Part shown: positions 1-8,200 of the stretch, one piece after another
Layout: every line of letters starts with the position of its first letter
Position numbering within the stretch: position 1 is the stretch's first letter
Notes under the pieces: model-generated
Database searches by the model: none
Told to the model about the DNA's origin: nothing
Seen by the model: only the letters and a program-made list of their open reading frames with translations
Position numbers and translations under genes: made by a program
NCBI RefSeq assembly: GCF_047718555.1
Contig: NZ_JBDNRK010000018.1
Location: 1 to 64,000, forward strand
DNA from: Clostridium_I sp047718555
Lineage (GTDB): Bacteria; Bacillota; Clostridia; Clostridiales; Clostridiaceae
DNA length: 64,000 nucleotides
Direction of reading: 5' to 3'

Positions 1-401
1 AGTAAGTTTCAGCTGGAGAAAAAAACTCCACCTGAAACAAAGAACTCTGTTTATGTGGCCAAAATTATGTGTAATATCCATTAAATCTTTCATTATATTC
101 TATATATGACATGAAAGTTTTAAGTAAACTCAGCATTTATTTTAATATGTGAAGTTAAAAATATTTAGAATACTATTGTTTAGTAATTTAATTAGGAATA
201 TAATTTCTATAGATATTATTATATATATTATAATTGCAATTCATTTAGGATAAGAGGGAGTCTGTCTATCCCTCAAAATTAGATGAATTATCTAGGAACT
301 GTCCATGCTATATCACGTTTAAAGGGATGGTAATATGCATTGGCTAGTTTCATATAAATTTTACAACAGTGAAAAATTATCCATATTAGGAGGTATTCTT
401 T
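1..401. other. Intergenic region upstream of aminotransferase gene
   Basis: No gene is visible. Bases 6-38 form a hairpin of 13 paired positions with one C-C mismatch and an A-only loop. It may be the terminator of a gene outside the window, but no T-run follows. Bases 40-54 are one of three exact copies of a 15-bp motif (see findings). Bases 252-330 are a degenerate copy of the structured repeat described elsewhere. Confidence 0.5.
252..330 (+). repeat. Degenerate copy of IS605-end-like structured repeat
   Basis: A small hairpin with GAGGG/CCCTC arms (about 253-273) is followed by TTAGATGAATTATCTAGG. The same hairpin-then-motif order occurs at 10462-10573 and, inverted, at 60913-61090. The downstream half has decayed. 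It lies about 70 bases before the aminotransferase start, so it may be in that gene's leader. Confidence 0.4.
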
Positions 402-1598
402 ATGATTTTATCCAACAAAGCAAAAAATATTTCTCCATCTCTTACTTTAGCTATTACTGCAAAAGTAAAAGAAATGAGGAAAAATGGTATAGATGTTATA
501 GGTTTTGGCGCCGGTGAACCTGACTTCAATACTCCTAAAAATATTCAACTTGCAGCTATAAAGGCAATGGAAGAAGGATATACTAAATATACTGCTGCAT
601 CAGGTATAATAGAGTTAAAAAAAGCTATAGCCAATAAATTTAAAAGGGATAATAATTTAACTTATGATGTATCACAAATTATAATATCAAATGGTGCAAA
701 ACAATGTATTAATGATGTTTTTCAGGCTATATTAAATCCAGGGGATGAGGTTATAATCAGTAGTCCTTATTGGGTAACTTATCCCGAACTAGTAAAATTA
801 AGTGATGGTGTGCCTGTAATTATTGCTACTGAAGAAAAAAATTCTTTTAAGTTTACTATTAATGACCTTGAAAAGGCTGTTACAGCAAAAACTAAAGCTA
901 TAATATTAAATAGTCCCAATAATCCAACAGGAACAGTTTATTCAAAAGAAGAAATTGAAAAAATTGCGGCATTTGCAAAAAAACATGATATTTTAATTAT
1001 TTCTGATGAAATATATGAAAAATTAATTTATGGTGATTTTAAGCACTTAAGTATTGCTAGTTTAAGTGAAGATTTATTTAAAAGAACTATTGTAATTAAT
1101 GGTATGTCTAAAACCTATGCTATGACTGGTTGGAGAATAGGTTATGCTGCTAGTGGTAATACTGAAATAATTAAGCTAATGTCAAATGTACAGGGTCATA
1201 CTACGGCTAATCCTAATTCCATAGCTCAGTATGCATCTGTAGAAGCATTAACCGGAGATCAATCTTCAGTAGAATTTATGATAAGTAAATTTAAAGAGAG
1301 AAGAAATTATATGGTAAATAAAATAAACAGTATAGAAAATGTATCATGTACTAAACCAGAAGGTGCCTTTTATGTAATGATGAACATAAGTAAATTAATA
1401 GGTAAAAAAGCAAATGGAAAAGTAATAAATAGTTCTATTGATTTTGCTGAAAGTCTTTTAGATGATAGTAAAGTAGCAGTAGTTCCAGGAAATGCCTTTG
1501 GCGTTTCAGAATATGTTAGACTTTCTTATGCAACTTCTATGGAAAATATAGAAAAAGGACTTGAAAGAATACATAATTTCGTAAATAAAATTAGCTAG
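402..1598 (+). CDS. PLP-dependent class I aminotransferase (aspartate aminotransferase-like)
   Basis: This is a cytoplasmic aminotransferase of fold type I, most likely making aspartate from oxaloacetate with glutamate as donor. The full family length is present (398 aa). Visible motifs are SPNNPTG at about 171-177, SDEIY around D202, and the PLP lysine K237 in NGMSKTYAMTGWR, with R245 behind it. VRLSYA near the C-terminus carries the substrate-carboxylate arginine. The ATG has an AGGAGG eight bases upstream. It appears monocistronic. Substrate choice within subgroup I (aspartate, aromatic, alanine) cannot be decided from motifs alone, so no gene symbol is given. Confidence 0.9.
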   Translation: MILSNKAKNISPSLTLAITAKVKEMRKNGIDVIGFGAGEPDFNTPKNIQLAAIKAMEEGYTKYTAASGIIELKKAIANKFKRDNNLTYDVSQIIISNGAKQCINDVFQAILNPGDEVIISSPYWVTYPELVKLSDGVPVIIATEEKNSFKFTINDLEKAVTAKTKAIILNSPNNPTGTVYSKEEIEKIAAFAKKHDILIISDEIYEKLIYGDFKHLSIASLSEDLFKRTIVINGMSKTYAMTGWRIGYAASGNTEIIKLMSNVQGHTTANPNSIAQYASVEALTGDQSSVEFMISKFKERRNYMVNKINSIENVSCTKPEGAFYVMMNISKLIGKKANGKVINSSIDFAESLLDDSKVAVVPGNAFGVSEYVRLSYATSMENIEKGLERIHNFVNKIS

Positions 1599-1617
1599 AT
1601 ATAGAAATGAAATATAT

Positions 1618-1711
1618 AAGCTGCAATAAATATTTACTGTAAAATAGATATTCTATTTAAATATTATCTATAAAGCGTTATTAATGAAATGTATAATTTT
1701 AATTGCAGCTT
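1618..1711. repeat. 10-bp inverted repeat with long spacer
   Basis: AAGCTGCAAT at 1618-1627 is repeated inverted at 1702-1711, with 74 AT-rich bases between. It sits after the aminotransferase stop. It could be a large-loop terminator or the ends of a small MITE. I cannot choose between these. Confidence 0.3.
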
Positions 1712-1875
1712 GTATTATATATGCAAAAATAGGCAATAAAGTTAAATTAACTAGAATAAAACTTATTGAAATCGTATTAATTATTTTCTAAAATTTACTT
1801 GAATAAATTATTGTAAAATGATAAACTTATTAAAGAGATTTCAAAATAGTATATTAGTTAACAGAGGTGGATATA

Positions 1876-2136
1876 ATGGTAACAAAAGAAGCTACAGTAA
1901 AAAGTTCTACTGGTTTACATGCTAGACCAGCTACATTATTAGTAAAAAAAGCATCTTCTTTTAAATCAGATGTTAGTCTTGAATACAATGGTAAAAAGGC
2001 TAATATTAAAAGTTTAATAGGAGTTTTATCTTTAGGAGTTACTAGCAATGCTGTTGTTAAAGTAACTGCTTCAGGTGACGATGAAACTTTAGCAGCTGAA
2101 GAAGTAGCAAAGTTAATCGAATCAATTACTGAATAA
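1876..2136 (+). CDS. ptsH: Phosphocarrier protein HPr
   Basis: HPr carries phosphate from enzyme I to the sugar-specific IIA proteins of the phosphotransferase system. I chose ATG 1876 over the upstream GTG 1867: AGAGGTGG precedes it at proper distance, and this start places the catalytic histidine at exactly position 15 (TGLHARPA) and the regulatory serine at 46 (IKSLIGVL). Ser46 is the site used by HPr kinase in Firmicutes for carbon catabolite control, so both functions look intact. The length of 86 aa is normal. The gene stands alone, as often in clostridia, where ptsI lies elsewhere, and is followed by a strong terminator. Confidence 0.93.
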   Translation: MVTKEATVKSSTGLHARPATLLVKKASSFKSDVSLEYNGKKANIKSLIGVLSLGVTSNAVVKVTASGDDETLAAEEVAKLIESITE

Positions 2137-2148
2137 TTAGATTCATAA

Positions 2149-2183
2149 GATAAAAGGATAGCTCATAAGGCTATCCTTTTATC
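2149..2183 (+). terminator. Rho-independent terminator after ptsH
   Basis: A perfect 14-bp stem GATAAAAGGATAGC with a 7-base loop has T-rich sequence in and after its right arm. It separates ptsH from the GH13 gene. Confidence 0.8.
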
Positions 2184-2189
2184 TTTGTC

Positions 2190-2204
2190 ATAAACAGAGT
2201 TCTT
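2190..2204 (+). repeat. 15-bp repeat ATAAACAGAGTTCTT, copy 2
   Basis: It is identical to bases 40-54 (opposite strand) and 30143-30157. It lies just after the ptsH terminator. Confidence 0.6.
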
Positions 2205-2226
2205 GAAATTTTAAGGAGGTTTTTGT

Positions 2227-3585
2227 ATGAACCCTTGGTATAATGAAGCAGTATTCTATCATATTTATCCACTGGGATTTTGCGGAGCACCAAAGTCTAA
2301 TGATTTTAAAGCGGGGCCTGTAGAACGTTTAGCAAAGATCTATGATTGGATTGATCACATTAAATATTTAGGTGCCAATTCTATTTATTTTGGTCCAATA
2401 TTTGAGTCAACATCTCATGGTTATGACACAACAGACTATAATGTAGTTGACAGACGTTTAGGCAATAAAGATACTTTTATTAAACTTGTAAAGACTTTGC
2501 ATGAGAATAATATAAGAGTAGTAATTGATGGCGTATTTAATCATGTAGGTCGTGATTTTTTTGCATTTAAGGATATACTTTTAAATGGACAAAAATCTAG
2601 ATATTGCAGCTGGTTTCACAATCTCAATTTCAATCAAAAAAGTCCATTAAATGATCCTTTTAGCTATGATACATGGAATGGATACTATAATCTTGTTAAG
2701 CTTAATCTCGGTAATCAAGAAGTTAAGGAATATCTCTTTGAAGCCATAAAAATGTGGATTAAAGAACTGGATATTGATGGTTTACGTTTAGATTGTGCAG
2801 ACTGCCTTGATTTTAATTTTATTACTGAAATGTCTTCCTTATGTAAAAAAATAAAACCAGATTTTTGGCTTATGGGTGAAATTATACATGGAGATTACAA
2901 CCGTTGGGCAAATACTAATATGCTTGACTCTGTGACAAATTATGAATGCTATAAAGGATTATACTCCAGCCATAATGATAAAAACTATTTTGAAATTGCC
3001 TATTCATTTAACCGCCAGTTTGGAGAGAATTTTGGTATATATAGAAATATTTACTTATATAATTTTGTTGATAACCACGATGTGAATAGAATTGCCAGTA
3101 CATTAAAATACTTAGATTATATTTACCCCTTACATGTACTTTTGTTTACTATGCCTGGTATCCCTTCTATTTACTACGGCAGTGAGTGGGGAATTAAAGG
3201 TACAAAGAATATTTCGGACGATGATTTACGTCCTGAACTGGATCTAACAAGTATGTCATCAAGTAATTCTAATAAAAATTTAATAGAATTAATCCATCAA
3301 TTGGCTGAAATACGAAAAAATTCAAAAGCATTAATGCATGGAAAATATTTTCAAATCAAAGTTATGAATGAGCAATTTTCATATGCCAGAATAATGGAAG
3401 AGGATTGCATAATTATCGTAGTAAATTTATCACAAAAATCTACTTCCTTAGAAATTGATATACCTATAAAAGGGGTTAGAGTAGTTGATATTTTGAATAA
3501 TAAAGAAACATTTAAAATTGAAAATAACAAATGTCTTGTATCAGATTTACAGCCATGTTGGGCACGAATTCTTAAGGTGGAGTAA
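2227..3585 (+). CDS. GH13 alpha-amylase family enzyme (cytoplasmic maltodextrin hydrolase-like)
   Basis: This is a glycoside hydrolase family 13 enzyme acting on alpha-glucans or maltodextrins. The four conserved regions are present: DGVFNH at 101-106, GLRLD with nucleophile D189, MGE with acid/base E218, and VDNHD with D285. There is no signal peptide, so it works on internalised oligosaccharides or glycogen. At 452 aa it has the barrel plus a short C-terminal beta domain and lacks the N-terminal domain of neopullulanases. It starts with AAGGAGG before the ATG. The exact activity (alpha-glucosidase, cyclomaltodextrinase, trehalose-type) is not resolved. Confidence 0.85.
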   Translation: MNPWYNEAVFYHIYPLGFCGAPKSNDFKAGPVERLAKIYDWIDHIKYLGANSIYFGPIFESTSHGYDTTDYNVVDRRLGNKDTFIKLVKTLHENNIRVVIDGVFNHVGRDFFAFKDILLNGQKSRYCSWFHNLNFNQKSPLNDPFSYDTWNGYYNLVKLNLGNQEVKEYLFEAIKMWIKELDIDGLRLDCADCLDFNFITEMSSLCKKIKPDFWLMGEIIHGDYNRWANTNMLDSVTNYECYKGLYSSHNDKNYFEIAYSFNRQFGENFGIYRNIYLYNFVDNHDVNRIASTLKYLDYIYPLHVLLFTMPGIPSIYYGSEWGIKGTKNISDDDLRPELDLTSMSSSNSNKNLIELIHQLAEIRKNSKALMHGKYFQIKVMNEQFSYARIMEEDCIIIVVNLSQKSTSLEIDIPIKGVRVVDILNNKETFKIENNKCLVSDLQPCWARILKVE

Positions 3586-3714
3586 AAATAAACTACAGCA
3601 AAATGTAAAATGAATTTAATAATTTATTAACATGCAAATTTAAATATTTATGAATGTATGATATAATATGAAATGTATTTTACATTAAGCAACCTTTGCT
3701 AGGAGGAAATTTAT

Positions 3715-5145
3715 ATGAGAAACATTTACCAAACACCGTTAAATACTAGATATGCATCAAAAGATATGTCATATCTATTTTCTGATGAAATGAAATTTAA
3801 GACTTGGAGAAAGCTATGGGTAGCTTTAGCTGAGAGTGAAAAGGAATTAGGATTAAATATAACTGATGAACAAATAGAAGAATTAAAGGCTCATATTGAT
3901 GATATTAACTATGAGGTAGCAGAAAAAAGGGAAAAAGAAGTAAGACATGATGTAATGAGTCATGTATATGCTTATGGAGTTCAATGTCCTAAAGCTAAAG
4001 GTATAATACACCTTGGTGCTACAAGCTGTTATGTAGGAGATAATACAGACATTATCATAATGAAGAAAGCTTTAATACTGATAAAGAATAAAATTATAAA
4101 TGTTATTGAGCATTTAGCAGAATTTGCATTAAAATATAAGGATTTGCCTGCTTTAGGTTATACTCATCTTCAGCCAGCTCAGCTTACTACCGTTGGAAAG
4201 AGAGCTACTCTTTGGATGCAGGATTTACTTCTTGATCTTGAAAATATAAATTTTGTAATTGATACCATAAAACTAAGAGGAGTAAAAGGAACTACAGGCA
4301 CTCAGGCAAGTTTTATGGAATTATTTGATGGTAATGAAGAAAAGATTAAAACATTGGAAAAGAAAGTTACAGAAAGAATGGGTTTTAAAGAAGCTTACGC
4401 TGTAACCGGCCAAACTTATTCCAGAAAAGTAGATTCAATAGTATTGAATACACTTTCAGAAGCAGCGCAAAGTGCTTATAAGTTCAGTAATGATTTGAGA
4501 ATACTTCAAAGTTTTAAAGAAATGGAAGAGCCTTTTGAGGCTCATCAAATAGGTTCATCTGCTATGGCCTATAAGAGAAATCCTATGAGATCAGAAAGAA
4601 TAGGCTCTCTAGCAAGATACGTAATTGTAAATTCCCTTAATCCAGCTGTAACTGCTGCAACACAGTGGTTTGAAAGGACTTTAGATGATTCAGCAAATAA
4701 GAGAATTTCAATTGCGGAAGCTTTTTTAGCTTTAGATGGGGTACTAAATCTATATATAAATGTGTCCAGCAATTTAGTTGTATATGATAAAGTTGTTGCG
4801 GCTAGAGTAAACAATGAATTACCTTTCATGGCCACTGAAAATATACTAATGGAAGCTGTTAAAAGAGGTGGGGATAGACAGGAACTTCATGAAAAAATAA
4901 GAGTTTACTCCATGGAAACTGCAAAACGTGTAAAACAAGATGGACTTGATAATAATTTAATAGATTTAATAGCTAAAGACCCTGCTTTCAATATAAAGAA
5001 AGATGAAATACTATCAATATTAGATGCTAAAAACTTCGTTGGAAGAGCACCTGGTCAGGTAGTAGATTTCATAAATGATTGTATCAATCCTGTATTGGAA
5101 GCGAATAAAGGTATTTTAGATATAAATGTAGATATAAACGTATAA
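3715..5145 (+). CDS. purB: Adenylosuccinate lyase
   Basis: PurB cleaves SAICAR and adenylosuccinate to fumarate plus AICAR or AMP in purine synthesis. The fumarase/aspartase superfamily signature GSSAMAYKRNPMRSER is intact, as are HDVMSHVYAYG and GATSCYVGDNTD in the N-terminal third. Its 476 aa match the clostridial/eukaryotic-type PurB. AGGAGG lies 8 bases before the ATG, and a TATAAT at about 3660 gives a plausible promoter. It is transcribed alone, away from the other pur genes, and ends in a strong terminator. Confidence 0.95.
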   Translation: MRNIYQTPLNTRYASKDMSYLFSDEMKFKTWRKLWVALAESEKELGLNITDEQIEELKAHIDDINYEVAEKREKEVRHDVMSHVYAYGVQCPKAKGIIHLGATSCYVGDNTDIIIMKKALILIKNKIINVIEHLAEFALKYKDLPALGYTHLQPAQLTTVGKRATLWMQDLLLDLENINFVIDTIKLRGVKGTTGTQASFMELFDGNEEKIKTLEKKVTERMGFKEAYAVTGQTYSRKVDSIVLNTLSEAAQSAYKFSNDLRILQSFKEMEEPFEAHQIGSSAMAYKRNPMRSERIGSLARYVIVNSLNPAVTAATQWFERTLDDSANKRISIAEAFLALDGVLNLYINVSSNLVVYDKVVAARVNNELPFMATENILMEAVKRGGDRQELHEKIRVYSMETAKRVKQDGLDNNLIDLIAKDPAFNIKKDEILSILDAKNFVGRAPGQVVDFINDCINPVLEANKGILDINVDINV

Positions 5146-5156
5146 TTTTACATTAT

Positions 5157-5193
5157 AAAAAAGCTGCTGGTATTAACCATAGCAGCTTTTTTT
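5157..5193 (+). terminator. Rho-independent terminator after purB
   Basis: AAAAAGCTGCT pairs with AGCAGCTTTTT across a 12-base loop and runs into a T-tract. Confidence 0.9.
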
Positions 5194-5413
5194 ATTTACA
5201 ATGTATTATTATTAATTCTATCTATGTTACTGCTTATTTAAGTAAGCATTCTTTCGAAAAATTCATTTTATAATTTTTAAATTTTGAAATCTTATGTCAT
5301 GGTTAATAAATTATAGGTTATAAAATCTATAATAATTAACAATACTATATTTATACTAATAAGATTCATTGATAAAGTTAAATATAATTTTATAAAAGGA
5401 AGGAAGAATAGAA

Positions 5414-6283
5414 ATGGTAAGCACTTTAAATTATCCTGAAACTATACCTGCTCAAAAGCAAAATCAACAGCCAGGGTTGGAAAAATTAATGAATCCTAAG
5501 CCTATATATGATGATCCTGAATATAAAGGTACTGGCAAGCTTAAAAATAAAGTAGCTATTATTACTGGTGGAGATAGCGGAATAGGTAAAGCTGTAGCAA
5601 TAGCTTATGCAAAAGAAGGAGCTAAAATAGCTATAATCTATTTAAATGAACACGAAGATGCAAAAGATACTAAAAAGATTATAGATGATAAAGGCTCATC
5701 TTGTTTAACTATTCCTGGAGACATTGGTGATGATCAATTTTGTAAAGATGCAGTAGATAAAATAATTAAAGAGTATGGCAAAATAGATATACTTGTCAAT
5801 AATGCAGGTGAACAGCATCCTCAAAACAGTATTGAAGATATAACAAAAGAACAATTGGAAAGAACATTCAAGACTAATATATTTGCTATGTTTTATATGA
5901 CAAAAGCAGTAATGCCATATTTAAAAAGCGGAGACTCAATTATAAATACTGCATCAATTACTGCATATAAGGGTAATGAGACTCTAATTGATTATTCATC
6001 TTCAAAAGGTGCTATAGTTTCATTTACAAGATCATTATCACTTTCTTTAGAAAATAGAAGTATAAGAGTTAACGCCATTGCTCCCGGTCCAATATGGACT
6101 CCACTTATACCTTCCACTTTTAGCGATTATGACGTTTCACAATTTGGTTTAGATACGCCTTTAGGAAGACCCGGTCAGCCTGCAGAACTTGCACCTAGCT
6201 ATGTATTTTTAGCCTCTAATGATTCATCCTATGTTTCAGGTCAAACACTTCATATAAATGGAGGAAATATTTTAAACGGTTAA
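5414..6283 (+). CDS. SDR-family oxidoreductase, general-stress type (YdaD/GSP39-like)
   Basis: This is a short-chain dehydrogenase/reductase with a ~45-residue N-terminal extension rich in Pro/Gln, typical of the Gram-positive stress SDR group. The cofactor motif TGGDSGIGK is at about 52-60, NNAGEQ follows in mid-protein, and YSSSKGA carries the catalytic Tyr and Lys. Length (289 aa) fits that group. Natural substrates are largely unknown; family members are often called glucose-1-dehydrogenase-like. AAGGAAGGAAG precedes the ATG. Confidence 0.88.
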   Translation: MVSTLNYPETIPAQKQNQQPGLEKLMNPKPIYDDPEYKGTGKLKNKVAIITGGDSGIGKAVAIAYAKEGAKIAIIYLNEHEDAKDTKKIIDDKGSSCLTIPGDIGDDQFCKDAVDKIIKEYGKIDILVNNAGEQHPQNSIEDITKEQLERTFKTNIFAMFYMTKAVMPYLKSGDSIINTASITAYKGNETLIDYSSSKGAIVSFTRSLSLSLENRSIRVNAIAPGPIWTPLIPSTFSDYDVSQFGLDTPLGRPGQPAELAPSYVFLASNDSSYVSGQTLHINGGNILNG

Positions 6284-6287
6284 GTAA

Positions 6288-6404
6288 ATCAATAAGTTCA
6301 TTATTGGTTATGTACATTATGGCTCAGGTGCTTTTGGTTACAATGTTGGAGAAAAACCTAAACCAGCCCCAAGAAGAGAGGGGACTGTAAATATTATCAA
6401 ATAG
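6288..6404 (+). pseudogene. 3' remnant of an unidentified coding sequence
   Basis: Directly after the SDR stop, one frame reads 38 codons without a start but with protein-like content, including GYVHYGSGAFGYNVGEKP and PAPRREGTVNIIK, then TAG. There is no ATG/GTG/TTG with a ribosome site in frame, and TAA closes the frame at 6285. It looks like the tail of a gene whose 5' part was deleted. I do not recognise the family. Confidence 0.4.
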
Positions 6405-6488
6405 ATTAAATTTGTGGTTTTTACATTTCATAATTATAGTAAAAATAATAGTTTTAAACTTAAGAAGCAAGTTAGTTAAAATAAAAAA

Positions 6489-6532
6489 TGACTGTAGGTA
6501 GATTTCTTAGAATTCAGATCTACCTACAGTCA
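6489..6532 (-). terminator. Terminator of DEAD-box helicase gene
   Basis: The 15-bp perfect stem TGACTGTAGGTAGAT is followed on the minus strand by TTTTTTATTTT, so it terminates the leftward helicase transcript. Confidence 0.85.
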
Positions 6533-6545
6533 CCTTTGTTAAGTT

Positions 6546-7655
6546 TTATATGCTTAATTCTCTTCTCGGAATCTTAAATTTTATAGCTTTTTCTATTTCA
6601 TCCAATTCTCTTTTGTTTTTAGGGTCTACAAACATGCATGTATAGCCGTATTCACCAGCTCTGCCTGTTCTACCAATTCGATGAATATAGGATTCTGCAC
6701 TTTCTGGGATATCATAATTATATATATGACTAACTCCACTTATATCTAATCCTCTAGCTGCAACGTCAGTAGCTATTAAGTATTGGATATCTCCATTTCT
6801 AAAGGATTTCATTATTCTCTCGCGTTTTGACTGAATTATATCACTATGGAGTTTTATACAATCATATCCACGGCTATACAAAGCCACTTCAAGATCATCA
6901 ACTCTTCTCTTAGTTCTGCAAAATATTATAGCCATAAATGGTCTGTCTTCATCTAAAACACTACATAAAGCATCTTGCTTTTCTCTGTCTGTAGTTTCTA
7001 CCACATACTGCTTAATATTATCCAGTGTAACTTTTTCTTTTTTAGCAGTAACTACTAAAGGATCCTTCATATATCTATAGGCTAGTTTTTTAACTTCAGG
7101 GTCCATAGTTGCGGAAAAACATAATGTCTGACGTTTTTTAGAAGTTTCCTTTATAATATTTTCAATATCGTTTTTAAAACCCATAAGTAGTATTTGATCT
7201 GCCTCATCTAGTACTAAAGTCTTTAAATTCATAAGGTTTATTGTTTTTCTAGCAAGATGATCTAAAAGTCTTCCTGGAGTTGCTATAATTAAATGGATGT
7301 TTCTCTTTAACTTTTTCATTTGAGATCCTATATCTTTACCGCCATAGGCTGCTAAAATATTGATAGCTTTAGCTTCTTTAAGTTTCATGGCTTCTTCAGT
7401 TATTTGAATAGCAAGTTCTCTTGTAGGGGTTACAATCAAAGCCTGAATTGTTGGAGAATCAACTGATATGCTTTCAAAAATGGGAAGTAAAAAAGCAAGA
7501 GTTTTTCCCGTACCTGTTTGTGCCTCCGCTATAAGGTCTCTTCCTTCTTTAATAAAGCTAATACTCTCTTTTTGAATTGCTGTTGGCTCAGTAATACCTG
7601 TTTTCTTTAATGCATTTATTATATCTTCACTAATTCTAAGTTCTTTAAAATTCAT
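6546..7655 (-). CDS. DEAD/DEAH box RNA helicase
   Basis: This ATP-dependent RNA helicase would act in RNA remodelling, cold adaptation or ribosome assembly. All core motifs are visible: AQTGTGKT, PTREL, TPGR, DEAD (LVLDEADQI), SAT, ATDVAARGLD and HRIGRTGRAG. The protein is a bare two-RecA core (369 aa) without the C-terminal RNA-binding tail of CshA/DbpA. I chose ATG 7655 (MNFKELRIS), the usual N-terminus of such proteins. The frame runs up to a TTG at 7688, but those extra codons come from a MITE-derived sequence. The ribosome site before 7655 is weak (GGACGG at 12 bases). Confidence 0.88.
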   Translation of the reverse strand: MNFKELRISEDIINALKKTGITEPTAIQKESISFIKEGRDLIAEAQTGTGKTLAFLLPIFESISVDSPTIQALIVTPTRELAIQITEEAMKLKEAKAINILAAYGGKDIGSQMKKLKRNIHLIIATPGRLLDHLARKTINLMNLKTLVLDEADQILLMGFKNDIENIIKETSKKRQTLCFSATMDPEVKKLAYRYMKDPLVVTAKKEKVTLDNIKQYVVETTDREKQDALCSVLDEDRPFMAIIFCRTKRRVDDLEVALYSRGYDCIKLHSDIIQSKRERIMKSFRNGDIQYLIATDVAARGLDISGVSHIYNYDIPESAESYIHRIGRTGRAGEYGYTCMFVDPKNKRELDEIEKAIKFKIPRRELSI

Positions 7656-7677
7656 TTTATTATACCGTCCATTCTTA

Positions 7678-7752
7678 GGCATATTCAAAAAATAATCAGT
7701 TATTATACTAGTCTATTTTTCATTTTCCACTTATTATTTATTTTCACATACC
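7678..7752. repeat. Deletion derivative of a MITE
   Basis: The ends GGCATATTCAAA and TTTATTTTCACATACC match the terminal inverted repeats of the 157-bp element at 60533-60689. The central hairpin is missing. As at miaB, the element sits just upstream of a leftward gene, here the helicase, and may carry part of its promoter. Confidence 0.5.
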
Positions 7753-8200
7753 GTATTCGTATTTTTATTTAAATCATCTAATCATATCATATTGATGAAA
7801 TTAATACTAATATTATTGTGTAATTGAGAGATAAATATTATTTCTACTACAGCTGGACATATTAATATTAGTCAATTAGCCATATACTTTACGTAATATT
7901 TATTATGTAAAGTATATAAAATGTAAACCTAGTCCAATTCCATACTTTAAACTGAAATTCTTAAATTTCAAAAAAACAACCACATTATAAAGAAAACTTT
8001 AAGTCATAAATACAACAAAATTTATAAAATATCAAACACTTTAAATAGAAAATCAGGCTATTCTGCATCTAAAGAATGTAAACAGTAGTATTATCCTTAA
8101 CAAATAGAAATATAGCTGAAATATTGTTTGAAAATTTGTCAATAATGTATAATAATAAATAGGATAGTTACATATTGATTTAAATGAGGTGTCAATTTTG
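7753..8200. other. AT-rich intergenic region between divergent helicase genes
   Basis: No coding sequence is visible. A 10-bp inverted repeat TATACTTTAC/GTAAAGTATA lies at 7883-7916 around TAATATTTA. A very similar dyad occurs at 47602-47641. The region must hold the recQ promoter; TATAAT-like sequences are frequent and not decisive. Confidence 0.4.

Noticed and set aside
335..517. 60-aa plus-strand frame overlapping the aminotransferase start
   Set aside because: It has no ribosome site, and the second half merely shadows the aminotransferase gene in another frame.
3600..3714. Possible purine riboswitch upstream of purB
   Set aside because: The spacer is too short and lacks the conserved purine-aptamer loops; an ordinary promoter explains it.
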